Below, piece after piece: positions 16,554-24,097 of a DNA stretch of 64,000 nt. Source of the stretch: Streptomyces lanatus (lineage in GTDB: Bacteria; Actinomycetota; Actinomycetes; Streptomycetales; Streptomycetaceae); contig NZ_BNBM01000001.1 in NCBI RefSeq assembly GCF_014655715.1, positions 1,056,742 through 1,120,741 of the forward strand, read 5' to 3'. Under the pieces are notes generated by a model. It worked only from the letters and a program-made list of their open reading frames with translations, was not told the origin of the DNA and did no database searches. Every line of letters starts with the position of its first letter. Position 1 is the stretch's first letter. Both the position numbers and the translations under genes were made by a program.

Positions 16554-16568
16554 TGGTTGATACATTCA
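16554..16568. promoter_or_regulatory. Putative RpiR operator between kinase and GH5 genes
   Basis: TGGTT-N5-ATTCA, an exact match to TGRWT-N5-AWYCA, in the short divergent space between the kinase/GH3 unit and the GH5-type beta-mannosidase. One bound site could control both directions. Confidence 0.6.
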
Positions 16569-16589
16569 CGTTGGACAAGAGGAAGACAG

Positions 16590-17810
16590 GTGGAGGATCC
16601 CATCGGCACGCTCCGCTTCGGCGTCAACTACACACCCCGTCACGGGTGGTTCCACTCCTGGCACGACTTCGACCCGGCACGCGCGCGTGCGGACCTCGAC
16701 CAGATAGCGGCCCTCGGCCTCGATCACGTCCGCGTCTTCCCGCTCTGGCCGCTGCTCCAGCCCAACCGCACCCTGATCCGCCCCACCGCCGTGGACGACC
16801 TGATCCAGCTGGTCGACCTGGCGGGCGAGGCAGGACTCGACGTCATGGTGGACGGCGTACAGGGCCATCTCTCCAGCTTCGACTTCTACCCGGAGTGGAC
16901 CCGCAGCTGGCACCACCGCAATGTGTTCACCGACCCGGAGGCCGTCGAGGCCCAGGCCACCCTCCTGCGCACCCTCGGCCGTGCCCTCGCGGGACGCCCG
17001 CATCTCCTCGGCCTCCAGCTCGGCAACGAGCTCAACAACCTGGTCGAGCACAACCCGGTGACGCCCGATGAGGTGGACCACTACCTCGACACCCTCCTCT
17101 CGGCGGCCCGCGACGGACTCGGCGCCGGCGGCGGCCTGGTCACGCACTCCGCCTACGACGCGGCCTGGTACGGCGACGACCACCCCTTCACCCCCGAGGC
17201 CTCGGCCCGCAAGGGCGATCTGACGACCGTCCACCCCTGGGTGTTCTCCGGCGACTGCGCCCGCCGCTACGGTCCGCGCTCCCCGCAGGTCCGGCACCTC
17301 GCCGAGTACGGCACGGAACTGGCCAAGGCGTACGCCACCGACCCCGCGCGCCCCGTCTGGGTCCAGGAGACGGGTGCTCCGCAGCCGCACATCCCGGCCG
17401 CCGACGCCCCCGAATTCGCGCGGGCGACCGTGCGCAACGCGGCCGAGTGCACGGGGCTGTGGGGCGTGACCTGGTGGTGCTCGCACGACGTGGACCGGTC
17501 GCTGGCCGACTTCCCGGAACTGGAGTACACGCTGGGCCTGTTCGACGCGGAGGGCCGCGCCAAGCCGATCGCGACGGCCCTCGCCGAGACCGTCAAGGAG
17601 CCCCACACACCTCGCCCCCGCGACACCGCCCTCCTCCTGGACCGCACGCCGAGCACCCGGTCGGTGTCGGGTCCCGGCGGCGCGTACTTCGAGGCGTGGA
17701 TGCGGCTGCGGACCGAAGGGGTGCGGCCGGCGGTGGTCCTGGCGGAGCGGGCGGACGACGCGGAGTACTTGGCCGCGCGGGGCATCAAGGAGGTCGTACG
17801 CCCGTCCTGA
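16590..17810 (+). CDS. GH5-type glycosidase, GH5_18-like beta-mannosidase
   Basis: A 406-residue cytosolic TIM-barrel glycosidase. The GTG start is chosen for AGAGGAA 5-6 nt upstream. Retaining GH5 landmarks are the acid/base Glu in LQLGNELNN (about residue 146) and the nucleophile Glu in VWVQETGAP (about 259), with the substrate-stacking segment GVTWWCSHDVDRS. The N-terminus (RFGVNYTPRHGWFHSWHDFD) and overall length resemble the GH5_18 group. Bifidobacterial GH5_18 enzymes cleave the Man-beta-1,4-GlcNAc core of N-glycans. That assignment is from memory of the group and from context, so the subfamily is less certain than the family. It is divergent from the GlcNAc-kinase-like gene under a shared operator. 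Confidence 0.75.
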   Translation: MEDPIGTLRFGVNYTPRHGWFHSWHDFDPARARADLDQIAALGLDHVRVFPLWPLLQPNRTLIRPTAVDDLIQLVDLAGEAGLDVMVDGVQGHLSSFDFYPEWTRSWHHRNVFTDPEAVEAQATLLRTLGRALAGRPHLLGLQLGNELNNLVEHNPVTPDEVDHYLDTLLSAARDGLGAGGGLVTHSAYDAAWYGDDHPFTPEASARKGDLTTVHPWVFSGDCARRYGPRSPQVRHLAEYGTELAKAYATDPARPVWVQETGAPQPHIPAADAPEFARATVRNAAECTGLWGVTWWCSHDVDRSLADFPELEYTLGLFDAEGRAKPIATALAETVKEPHTPRPRDTALLLDRTPSTRSVSGPGGAYFEAWMRLRTEGVRPAVVLAERADDAEYLAARGIKEVVRPS

Positions 17811-17819
17811 GCCGCCCCG

Positions 17820-19304
17820 TCAGACGCCCGCCAGCGCCTCCGCCAAGGCCCTCAGATTGACCCGCCCGCGCCCGTACGAGCACAGCGCGCCGCCCTCCGG
17901 CAGCCCGGTGTCCACCCGCACCGCGTCCGGCCGCCGCCGCGACAGGGCGTCGCGCAATCGCACCTGCCAGGGGTGCAGCCCGGCGTCGCAGGTGGCGACG
18001 ACCAGCGGGGCGGCCCCGCAGTGGCGCACGATGCCCTCGACTAGGGCGTCCGGGTCCGCGCACTCACCCGTGACGGCCGTCCCGGTGGCCGTGGGGTCGA
18101 CGGCGCGCACCTCGGTGAGCAGGTCCTCGCCGCCCCAGTTGAGCGCGGGGTGCGGCGGCGGGAACAGATCGACGACATGCGCCCCGCGCACGGCGGGCGG
18201 CACACCCCGGGCACGTACGGCGCGCCGCGCGGCCGTGAGACCGGCGCCGACGTCCGGGGCGGACACCTCGCCGGGCGGGGTGGCATAACGCTCGGCGAGC
18301 CGCCGTACCCGTCCGGCGGCCTCCTCGACCCGCTCCGCGCCGAGCACACCGCCGCGCAGCGCGTCGAGCACCGCGTCCCGGCAGGCCAGGGTGACGTCCA
18401 GATCCCCCACGGCGACGATGACCTGGTCGGCCCCGGCGGCGAGCGCGATCCGCGCGCCGGCCGCCTCGCCGTACGTCTCGGCGATGGCCTTCATCTCCAG
18501 CGCGTCGCTGACGAGGACACCGTCGAAACCGAGGTCATGGCGGAGCAGATCGCCCAGGATGCGGCGGCTGAGCGTGGCGGGCCGGTTGGGGTCGAGCGCC
18601 GGGAACACCACATGGGCGCTCATCAGCATCGGCACCCCCGCGTCGACGGCCGCGCGGAAGGGTTCCAGGTCGACGCGGACTTCGTCGTACGGCCGTGGGT
18701 CGACGGCCATGCCGTGGTGACTGTCGGTGACGGTGCCGCCGTGGCCGGGGAAGTGCTTGGCGCAGGAGGCTATGCCGCGGGCCTCGGTCGCGGTGATCCA
18801 GGCGCGCAGATGGCGGGCGGCGAGTTCCGGGTCGGCGCCGAAGGAGCGGGTGCGCACGATCGGGTTGTCCGGCCGGTGCTGGAGGTCGGCGACGGGGGCG
18901 TAGGAGGCGGTGATGCCGAGGCCGGCGAGGTGGGCGGCGAGCGCGTCGGCGCAGCGGGCGGTGAGGTTCGGGTCGTCGACGACGCCGAGGGCGTAGGAGC
19001 CGGGGACCTCGGGGGCACCGGCGGCGACCAGGTGGCCGATGCCGCCGCCCTCGTTGTCGATGGCGACGACGAGGTCGGGGCGTATCGCGCGCAGCTCGTC
19101 CGTGAGACGGCGCACCTGTGCCGCGTCACGGATGTTGCGGGTGAAGAGGATGACACCGCCGAGACCGCGGTCGACGAGTTCCTTGAGCGTGTCCGGCACG
19201 CTCGTGACACCGTCGAATCCGGCGACCAGGCAGCGGTGGGCGGCTTCGTCCAGGTCGCCGGGGAGTGCGGCCGACCGGGGGGACGTGTGCTCGAAGGGGC
19301 TCAC
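17820..19304 (-). CDS. NagZ-like GH3 beta-N-acetylhexosaminidase
   Basis: A GH3 hexosaminidase of about 494 residues. The NagZ signature is complete: KHFPGHG followed by TDSHHGM (about residues 185-200), where the loop Asp-His is the acid/base dyad, and the nucleophile Asp in FDGVLVSDALEMKA (about 265). A C-terminal domain of some 150 residues, unlike short Gram-negative NagZ, follows the barrel, as in other Gram-positive members. I prefer the GTG at 19304 because the longer TTG frame to 19364 would run through the operator at 19349. No export signal. It would release terminal GlcNAc inside the cell and feed the kinase, from imported glycans or recycled cell wall. It lies 9 bp from the convergent GH5 stop. 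Confidence 0.85.
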   Translation of the reverse strand: MSPFEHTSPRSAALPGDLDEAAHRCLVAGFDGVTSVPDTLKELVDRGLGGVILFTRNIRDAAQVRRLTDELRAIRPDLVVAIDNEGGGIGHLVAAGAPEVPGSYALGVVDDPNLTARCADALAAHLAGLGITASYAPVADLQHRPDNPIVRTRSFGADPELAARHLRAWITATEARGIASCAKHFPGHGGTVTDSHHGMAVDPRPYDEVRVDLEPFRAAVDAGVPMLMSAHVVFPALDPNRPATLSRRILGDLLRHDLGFDGVLVSDALEMKAIAETYGEAAGARIALAAGADQVIVAVGDLDVTLACRDAVLDALRGGVLGAERVEEAAGRVRRLAERYATPPGEVSAPDVGAGLTAARRAVRARGVPPAVRGAHVVDLFPPPHPALNWGGEDLLTEVRAVDPTATGTAVTGECADPDALVEGIVRHCGAAPLVVATCDAGLHPWQVRLRDALSRRRPDAVRVDTGLPEGGALCSYGRGRVNLRALAEALAGV

Positions 19305-19348
19305 CCCGGCAATGCTCTGGATCGTCCAGCCGAAAGTCAACCTTCTGG

Positions 19349-19363
19349 TGGATGGCTGATTCA
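19349..19363. promoter_or_regulatory. Putative RpiR operator, NagZ-like gene
   Basis: TGGAT-N5-ATTCA, an exact match to TGRWT-N5-AWYCA, 44 bp upstream of the preferred GTG. It is the right-most site found and marks the end of the proposed regulon. Confidence 0.55.
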
Positions 19364-19446
19364 ACGACGCGCCACCCTCCCGAACGCCGATGCCCGGGAA
19401 ATCCGGTTGTACGACTCTCTCGACGGCGTCTAACGTCGGCCTCCGT

Positions 19447-19518
19447 CGGCGTGTAGCTCAGCAGCAGAGCACCGGGCTGCAACCCCGGAGGGCGCAGGGG
19501 CAGCACCTGCCATGCCGG
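19447..19518 (+). ncRNA. tRNA-like cloverleaf 1 (anticodon-loop GCA)
   Basis: It folds into a full tRNA geometry. The acceptor is CGGCGTG with CATGCCG (7 bp, one G-U), followed by a TA linker. The D stem is GCTC/GAGC with loop AGCAGCA. The anticodon stem is CCGGG/CCCGG with loop CTGCAAC (U33 kept; positions 34-36 are GCA). A 5-nt variable region and a T stem GCAGG/CCTGC with loop GGCAGCA follow. Total length is 72 nt with the discriminator. The T loop lacks TTC at its start, the D loop lacks GG, and no CCA is encoded, so it is not a normal tRNA-Cys. A G19-C56-type contact remains possible. A second copy follows after 3 nt. It is probably a structured leader RNA or processing signal; a decayed tRNA is the alternative. 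Confidence 0.7.
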
Positions 19519-19521
19519 ACT

Positions 19522-19593
19522 CGACGTGTAGCTCAGCAGCAGAGCACCGGGCTCGGGACCCGGAGGGCGCGGGGGCGGAACCTGCCACGTCGG
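19522..19593 (+). ncRNA. tRNA-like cloverleaf 2 (anticodon-loop CGG)
   Basis: Same geometry and length as the preceding element, offset by 75 bp. The acceptor CGACGTG/CACGTCG is a perfect 7 bp: pair 3 is A-T here and G-C in copy 1, a compensatory change, and pair 5 is G-C instead of G-U. The D arm is identical. The anticodon loop is CTCGGGA (U33 kept, CGG at 34-36). T stem is GCGGG/CCTGC (one G-U), loop GGCGGAA. The stems are conserved by paired changes while loops vary, which argues for selection on RNA structure. The discriminator-like G at 19593 is followed by CAT and then the ATG of the next gene, so tRNA-type 3' cleavage would leave an almost leaderless mRNA. Confidence 0.7.
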
Positions 19594-19596
19594 CAT

Positions 19597-21909
19597 ATGA
19601 ACGACAACGCTGAGCAGCAGCCCCTCACGGCGGCCCCGTCCTACGCGGCGGCCCAGCTCGCCAAGGCCTTCACGACCGCGCTGATCCACCAGGACGCCGA
19701 CACCCGGCACCGGGCCGAGCGGCGCGGGCAGCGCTGGCGCGCGGTCCTCGCGGGGATGGCCGCGGGCCGGCTCACCATCGGTTCGCGCACCCCGGTCGCC
19801 GGACTCCCCGCCTGGGTGACCCCCGAGGTGGTCCGGGGCGGCTTCGTCACCGGCACCGCGAGCGCGGGCGGCCCGCTCCAGCCGTACGAGATCGAGGCCG
19901 CGCGGAGTCTCGGCGTGCCGGTCGAGCGGGCCGCGCTCTTCGCGCACTGCCTGACCGAGCCGGGACTGGACCGGCTGTGGGCCCTGCTGGACAGCGGCCA
20001 CTACGAGATCGGCATACCCGAGGAGGCCGCGCTGCTCACCGTGGCCTGGCTGGTACGGCACGGGGCGACGGGCGCGGCGCTGGACCTCGTGGCCGAGCTG
20101 GAGCCGTTCGCGGACCGGCTGCGCTTCCTGCCCCGGCCGGCCGACGGCCCCATGCCGGACCCGGCCGCCGCCGTGCATCGCAACACGGTCTCCGACACCG
20201 TCGACACCCTGGTGCGGCGGCGCCCCAACGCGGCGGTCGAGACCCAGCGCGAGGCACTCGCCGTATGGCAGCCGTTCGGCGACGAACTGCTGATCCACTG
20301 GCTGGAGACGGCGCGGGACGGACGGGACGGACGGGTGCTCGAAGTCGCCCCGGACGCCGGCTGGCAGGAGCGCGGTGCCGCCCTGCTGGACCGGTATCGG
20401 ACGCTGGCCGCCGAGCACACCCTCTGCACCAAGCATCGGAGCCCCAAGGAGAACCTGGGCATTCTGCGCGGTGCGCTGGAGGAGACCGTCGCCGGGCGGC
20501 CGTTGGACGCACGCCGGCTCGGCCTGCTGCGGCACGCCGTGGCGTCGATGGTGCGGCGCCGGGGTCTGCCCGGCTCCGGACCGCACAAGGCCCTGCGCCG
20601 GCGCCAGGCCGGGCAGGCGGCACTCCCGTCCCATCACGCCCTGGCCCAGGTGGTGCTGCGCCGGCTCGCCGTGCTGCCCCAGGAGACCGGCGTCCCCGAG
20701 GTCGCCCCGCTCGTCGGCGCGGTGACCGAGGAGGAGAGCCGGGAGACCGGGGTGCCCACCGGGGCCGCCGTACCGCCCGCGATCCGGCAGGTGGTCGAGG
20801 CCGCGCTGAGCGCACCGATCGGCACACTCGTGGAGCGCGGAGTCGTCCCGTCCGCCGAGGTCCTGGCCGAACTGGTCCCCCAGCTGGTCGCCGCCACCAC
20901 CGCGCAGGCGTACGGCGACGAGGCGCTGCGGACGCTGATGACCGCGAACTACCGGGCGTTCCGCAACCGCCGCTCCCTGCTCCTGCTCAACCTGGAACGG
21001 CAGGTGCGGGTCGAGGAACTGCCCTGGGTGCGGGCGGTGTCCGGGCAGCGCGCCGCGGTGACGGGCAAGCCGGACGGCGACGGCGCACTGGACGTGCTGC
21101 GGCAGCTGGGCGAGTTGGCCGTGCAGGCCTTCCCGGGCACGCTGCTGCCCAACCCGCTCGTCCGCGAACTCGGTGTGCTGGCCCGCCAGTGCGACCTGGG
21201 CGCGCCGTTCGTGGAGGAACTGGCCGCCGACATCTTCATGGGCACCTTCGGCCCGAAGTTCCTCACGGCCGCACGGATCGCGGGCGAGCTGCTGCGCGGC
21301 ACGCTGTACGAGCGCTACTACGGCATCGATTACGGCGCGATCCGCAACCTGGCGATCACCGAGACGGGCACGGCACTGACCCGCTCGGTCGGCCCGCGTA
21401 CGTCCCCCGGGTTCGCGCGGCTGTGCACGGAGCGGGCCGGGGCGACGTCGGATTCCTGGTCCGTGGCGGCGAACGGCAAGGTGATCGAGCAGGCGCAGAT
21501 CCTCACCACGCACAACCTGGCCACGCTGGTCCACCGTGTGGGCATCGCCCCGCAGCCCGGCTGGGCCGACCTGGCGCACCGCTGCTTCGTCACCGTGTGC
21601 CGTCTCACGGCCCGCGTGGAGGGCAACCGGCGGCCACTGCCCACCATCAAGGACGCGGCGTACGCGTGGCGCCAGATGCTGTTCCACCTGTCCCTGTGCC
21701 CACCCGACGAACAGCGCCGCTTCCTCACCACCCTGCACGAGGAGACGGCCCGCCACCCGTCGCATGTCACCACCCGCCTGGCCCCGGCCCTCGCAGGCCT
21801 GGCCCTGATCGCGGAGGGCGGCACCTTCCGGACCGACGGCACGGCGGCGGACGGCGACGAGGCGTGCCGTTTCCTGGGGTGGAGCACGGGGCGGCACTGG
21901 ATGCGATGA
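19597..21909 (+). CDS. Unknown large helical protein with tRNA-like leader
   Basis: A 770-residue protein that I do not recognise. It is rich in Leu, Ala, Arg and Glu in amphipathic helical stretches throughout, suggesting an alpha-solenoid (HEAT/ARM-like) fold. No signal peptide, membrane segment, Walker motif or Cys-rich site is seen. Conspicuous stretches are HRSPKENLGILRGALEE (about 280-296), YGDEALRTLMTANYRAFRNRR (about 436-456), MGTFGPKFLTAARIAGELL and the C-terminal NRRPLPTIKDAAYAWRQML. The ATG lies 3 nt after the second tRNA-like element with no Shine-Dalgarno sequence. The frame is open upstream to 19390 through both elements, but their structure argues against that start. A link to RNA or tRNA biology is only suggested by the leader. 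Confidence 0.8.
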   Translation: MNDNAEQQPLTAAPSYAAAQLAKAFTTALIHQDADTRHRAERRGQRWRAVLAGMAAGRLTIGSRTPVAGLPAWVTPEVVRGGFVTGTASAGGPLQPYEIEAARSLGVPVERAALFAHCLTEPGLDRLWALLDSGHYEIGIPEEAALLTVAWLVRHGATGAALDLVAELEPFADRLRFLPRPADGPMPDPAAAVHRNTVSDTVDTLVRRRPNAAVETQREALAVWQPFGDELLIHWLETARDGRDGRVLEVAPDAGWQERGAALLDRYRTLAAEHTLCTKHRSPKENLGILRGALEETVAGRPLDARRLGLLRHAVASMVRRRGLPGSGPHKALRRRQAGQAALPSHHALAQVVLRRLAVLPQETGVPEVAPLVGAVTEEESRETGVPTGAAVPPAIRQVVEAALSAPIGTLVERGVVPSAEVLAELVPQLVAATTAQAYGDEALRTLMTANYRAFRNRRSLLLLNLERQVRVEELPWVRAVSGQRAAVTGKPDGDGALDVLRQLGELAVQAFPGTLLPNPLVRELGVLARQCDLGAPFVEELAADIFMGTFGPKFLTAARIAGELLRGTLYERYYGIDYGAIRNLAITETGTALTRSVGPRTSPGFARLCTERAGATSDSWSVAANGKVIEQAQILTTHNLATLVHRVGIAPQPGWADLAHRCFVTVCRLTARVEGNRRPLPTIKDAAYAWRQMLFHLSLCPPDEQRRFLTTLHEETARHPSHVTTRLAPALAGLALIAEGGTFRTDGTAADGDEACRFLGWSTGRHWMR

Positions 21910-22091
21910 GCTGGGGGGGCGGGCGCTGTCAGCCATCACCCGCTCGCGTCGCTCATCCGCCGACGCCCCGTCGGTTCCCGGACACCGGCGCGTCACGCCG
22001 GGCGGGCACGTTGCCGTCGTCCCCTCCTGCCCTCGCCCTCTAGCCGTCGGCCCGCCCGTGTGCGGGTGCGACGCGGAAGGACGACCGCGCC

Positions 22092-23141
22092 GTGTCCTCC
22101 TCGCTCCCGCTCAGCGATCTCCCCGGACCGCTGCCCGCCTGCCCCGCCGCGACGGCCGTCCCCACCGTCGCCGGCACCCCCACCACTCCCGCCCGCTCCC
22201 TCTTCTCCCCCGCGCGCCTCACCCGCCACGCGCTGACGCTGCTCCCGCTCCTGCTGATCGGGGCGTGGGCGGCGGCCGACTGGCACACCGTGCGCGACGG
22301 GGCCGCCCGGCTGGCCTCGGCCGATCCCTGGTGGCTGCTGTCCGCCCTGTTCTTCACCTGCATGGGCTGGGTGGTCGCGGCCGTGGTGCGCCAGGGTTCC
22401 ATACCGGAACGGCTGCCGCCGGGCCTGCTGCTGGCGTCGCAGTTCGCGGCCGGCGCCGCCAACCACGTACTGCCGGCGAGCATCGGCGCCCACGCAGTCA
22501 CCCTGCGCTTCCTCCAGGGCCAGGGCGTGCCCCTGGCCCGGGGCACCGCCTCACTCGCCCTGTACTCGCTGGTCAAGCCGATCGCAAAGACGGCGGTGCT
22601 GCTCGGCTTCCTCATGGCCTTCCCCGAGCTGCTGCACCTGGGCGAACTCGTCCCGGACGGGCAGACGTTGCTCCTGGTGGCCGGGGGTGTGGTCACGGCC
22701 CTCGCGACGGCCGCGGTCCTCGTGACGACCGTACGGCCACTGCGCCGCCCCCTCCTCGGCTTCGTACGCACCGCCCTGACCGACGCACGGATCCTGCACA
22801 CCCGCCCCAGCCGCGTCCTCGCCCTGTGGGGCGGCGCGGCGGCCACCCCGCTGCTCCAGTCGAGCGTGATCGCCTCGGTCGGCTTCGCGCTCGGTCTGCC
22901 GCTGACCTGGACGCAGGTGACGCTGGCGCTCCTCCTCGCCAGCACCGCCGTCGGCGCCGTACCGGCACCCGGTGGCATCGGTCCCGTGGACGCGGCCCTG
23001 GTGTTCACGATGGTCACCTTCGGCGCCCCCATGGGCCTGGCCGCGGCGACGGTGATCGGCTACCGCGTGCTGACGGTCTGGGTCCCGCTGCTGCCCGGCG
23101 CGCTGGTGCTCTCGATCATGGTCCAGCGCAAGATCCTCTGA
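22092..23141 (+). CDS. YbhN/UPF0104-like integral membrane protein
   Basis: A 349-residue membrane protein with about eight hydrophobic helices, of the lysylphosphatidylglycerol-synthase transmembrane (YbhN/UPF0104) type. The characteristic motif near the C-terminus is VPAPGGIGPVDAAL, and the central ANHVLPASIGAHAV is also typical. The soluble aminoacyl-transfer domain of true MprF is absent, so lipid lysylation is not supported; such stand-alone proteins are thought to act as lipid or cell-envelope transporters or flippases. The GTG start follows GGAAGG. A 182-bp gap with no clear terminator separates it from the tRNA-like locus. Confidence 0.82.
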   Translation: MSSSLPLSDLPGPLPACPAATAVPTVAGTPTTPARSLFSPARLTRHALTLLPLLLIGAWAAADWHTVRDGAARLASADPWWLLSALFFTCMGWVVAAVVRQGSIPERLPPGLLLASQFAAGAANHVLPASIGAHAVTLRFLQGQGVPLARGTASLALYSLVKPIAKTAVLLGFLMAFPELLHLGELVPDGQTLLLVAGGVVTALATAAVLVTTVRPLRRPLLGFVRTALTDARILHTRPSRVLALWGGAAATPLLQSSVIASVGFALGLPLTWTQVTLALLLASTAVGAVPAPGGIGPVDAALVFTMVTFGAPMGLAAATVIGYRVLTVWVPLLPGALVLSIMVQRKIL

Positions 23142-23168
23142 CCGGGGAAGGCGGCGGGGAAGGCGTCG

Positions 23169-23915
23169 CTACTCCTGCCCGAGCCGCACCACCGCCACGG
23201 TGATGTTGTCCGGCCCGCCCGCCTCGATCGCGGCCTTCCACAGCTCGAAGGCCGCCCGTCCGTCGTCGTGCTCGCCGAGGATCTCTTCGAGGACGTCCGT
23301 GGGCACCGGGTCGGTGAGACCGTCCGAGCAGATCAGATAGCGCTCGCCGGGTGCCGGGGTCTCGGACGTGACGTGGGGGTGGACGGCACGGTAGGTGGGC
23401 GAGCCGCCCAGGCACTGGGTGACCAGGGAGACGGTCCGGCCCGGCGGATGCGGTGGATTGTCGTCGACGCTCACCTGGCGCAGCCCGTCGCCGCCGGCCG
23501 CGAGGACCTGGCTGTCGCCGACGTTGAAGACCAGGACCGAGTCCGACCGCACGACGACGCCGGCGACGGTGGTCCCCATGGCGGTGAGCTCGGTCTCCCG
23601 GTCGCCGCCGGCTGCCTGGTACACGGCGCGGTTGCAGGCGTTCACGGCGTCACGGACGGCGACCTCGCTGGTCAGGGCCGGGCCCAGCGCGGCGAGCTGC
23701 CGGGCCACCAGGGAACTGGCCACCTCACCGCCGGGATGCCCACCGAGCCCGTCGGCGACGGCCACGACGAGCGGGGTGCCGAGCGGGAAGACCAGGGTCT
23801 GCGGATTCTCGGTCACCGTGCCGCACAGCGTCCACGGCCCGACGACAAGGCTGTCCTCGTTCCGCTCGCGCAGCAGGCCGGGATGGCTGATCGCACTCAC
23901 AGCGACGTACGGCAC
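23169..23915 (-). CDS. PP2C-type Ser/Thr protein phosphatase
   Basis: A metal-dependent phosphatase of the bacterial PP2C (PPM) family, about 248 residues, cytosolic and without extra domains. Metal and active-site motifs are all present: LLRERNEDS near the start, VAVADGLGGHPGG (about 70), LICSDGLTDPV and the C-terminal GGPDNITVAVV. It would oppose Ser/Thr kinases; one PASTA-less kinase gene lies about 10 kb away at 33821, but no direct link is shown. Several in-frame GTG/TTG starts exist. I prefer the GTG at 23915 downstream of GGGAAGG, and the frame extends to 23945. Confidence 0.88.
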   Translation of the reverse strand: MPYVAVSAISHPGLLRERNEDSLVVGPWTLCGTVTENPQTLVFPLGTPLVVAVADGLGGHPGGEVASSLVARQLAALGPALTSEVAVRDAVNACNRAVYQAAGGDRETELTAMGTTVAGVVVRSDSVLVFNVGDSQVLAAGGDGLRQVSVDDNPPHPPGRTVSLVTQCLGGSPTYRAVHPHVTSETPAPGERYLICSDGLTDPVPTDVLEEILGEHDDGRAAFELWKAAIEAGGPDNITVAVVRLGQE

Positions 23916-24042
23916 AGGCCGCCACCGCCTTCCCGCACGGATCAAGACGCCGGGCCGGGACTCCGGCCCGACCCCCGTCCTACGAGTCTAGGAACACCCG
24001 CATCGCCCGTGCCAGCGCACCCGGGCGTGCCACCGGCCGGGA

Positions 24043-24068
24043 TGCCCGGGGCGGTGTCGCCCCGGGCA
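24043..24068 (-). terminator. Intrinsic terminator of murC-msrB
   Basis: An 11-bp perfect GC stem (TGCCCGGGGCG and its complement) with a 4-nt GTGT loop, 30 bp after the msrB stop on the minus strand. As usual in Streptomyces there is no long T-run. Confidence 0.65.
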
Positions 24069-24097
24069 CCTCGCGGGTGAGGGCCACGGGCCGTCGG

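Noticed and set aside
1..19400. DasR-type operator (TGGTCTAGACCA-like) controlling the hexosaminidases
   Set aside because: No such site was recognised in the promoter regions; the repeated TGRWT-N5-AWYCA motif explains them better.
19447..19593. Functional tRNA-Cys(GCA) and tRNA-Pro(CGG) genes
   Set aside because: Both lack the TTC of the T loop, the GG of the D loop and an encoded CCA, so ordinary decoding tRNAs are unlikely despite good stems.
19390..19596. In-frame upstream extension of the 770-residue protein through the two repeats (peptides like VAQQQSTGL)
   Set aside because: The stretch is the translation of the tRNA-like elements; stem-preserving differences between copies point to RNA, not protein, selection. 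ATG at 19597 is the better start.
19441..19596. T-box or other known riboswitch
   Set aside because: No specifier-loop stem I architecture, no T-box sequence and no terminator/antiterminator pair were seen.
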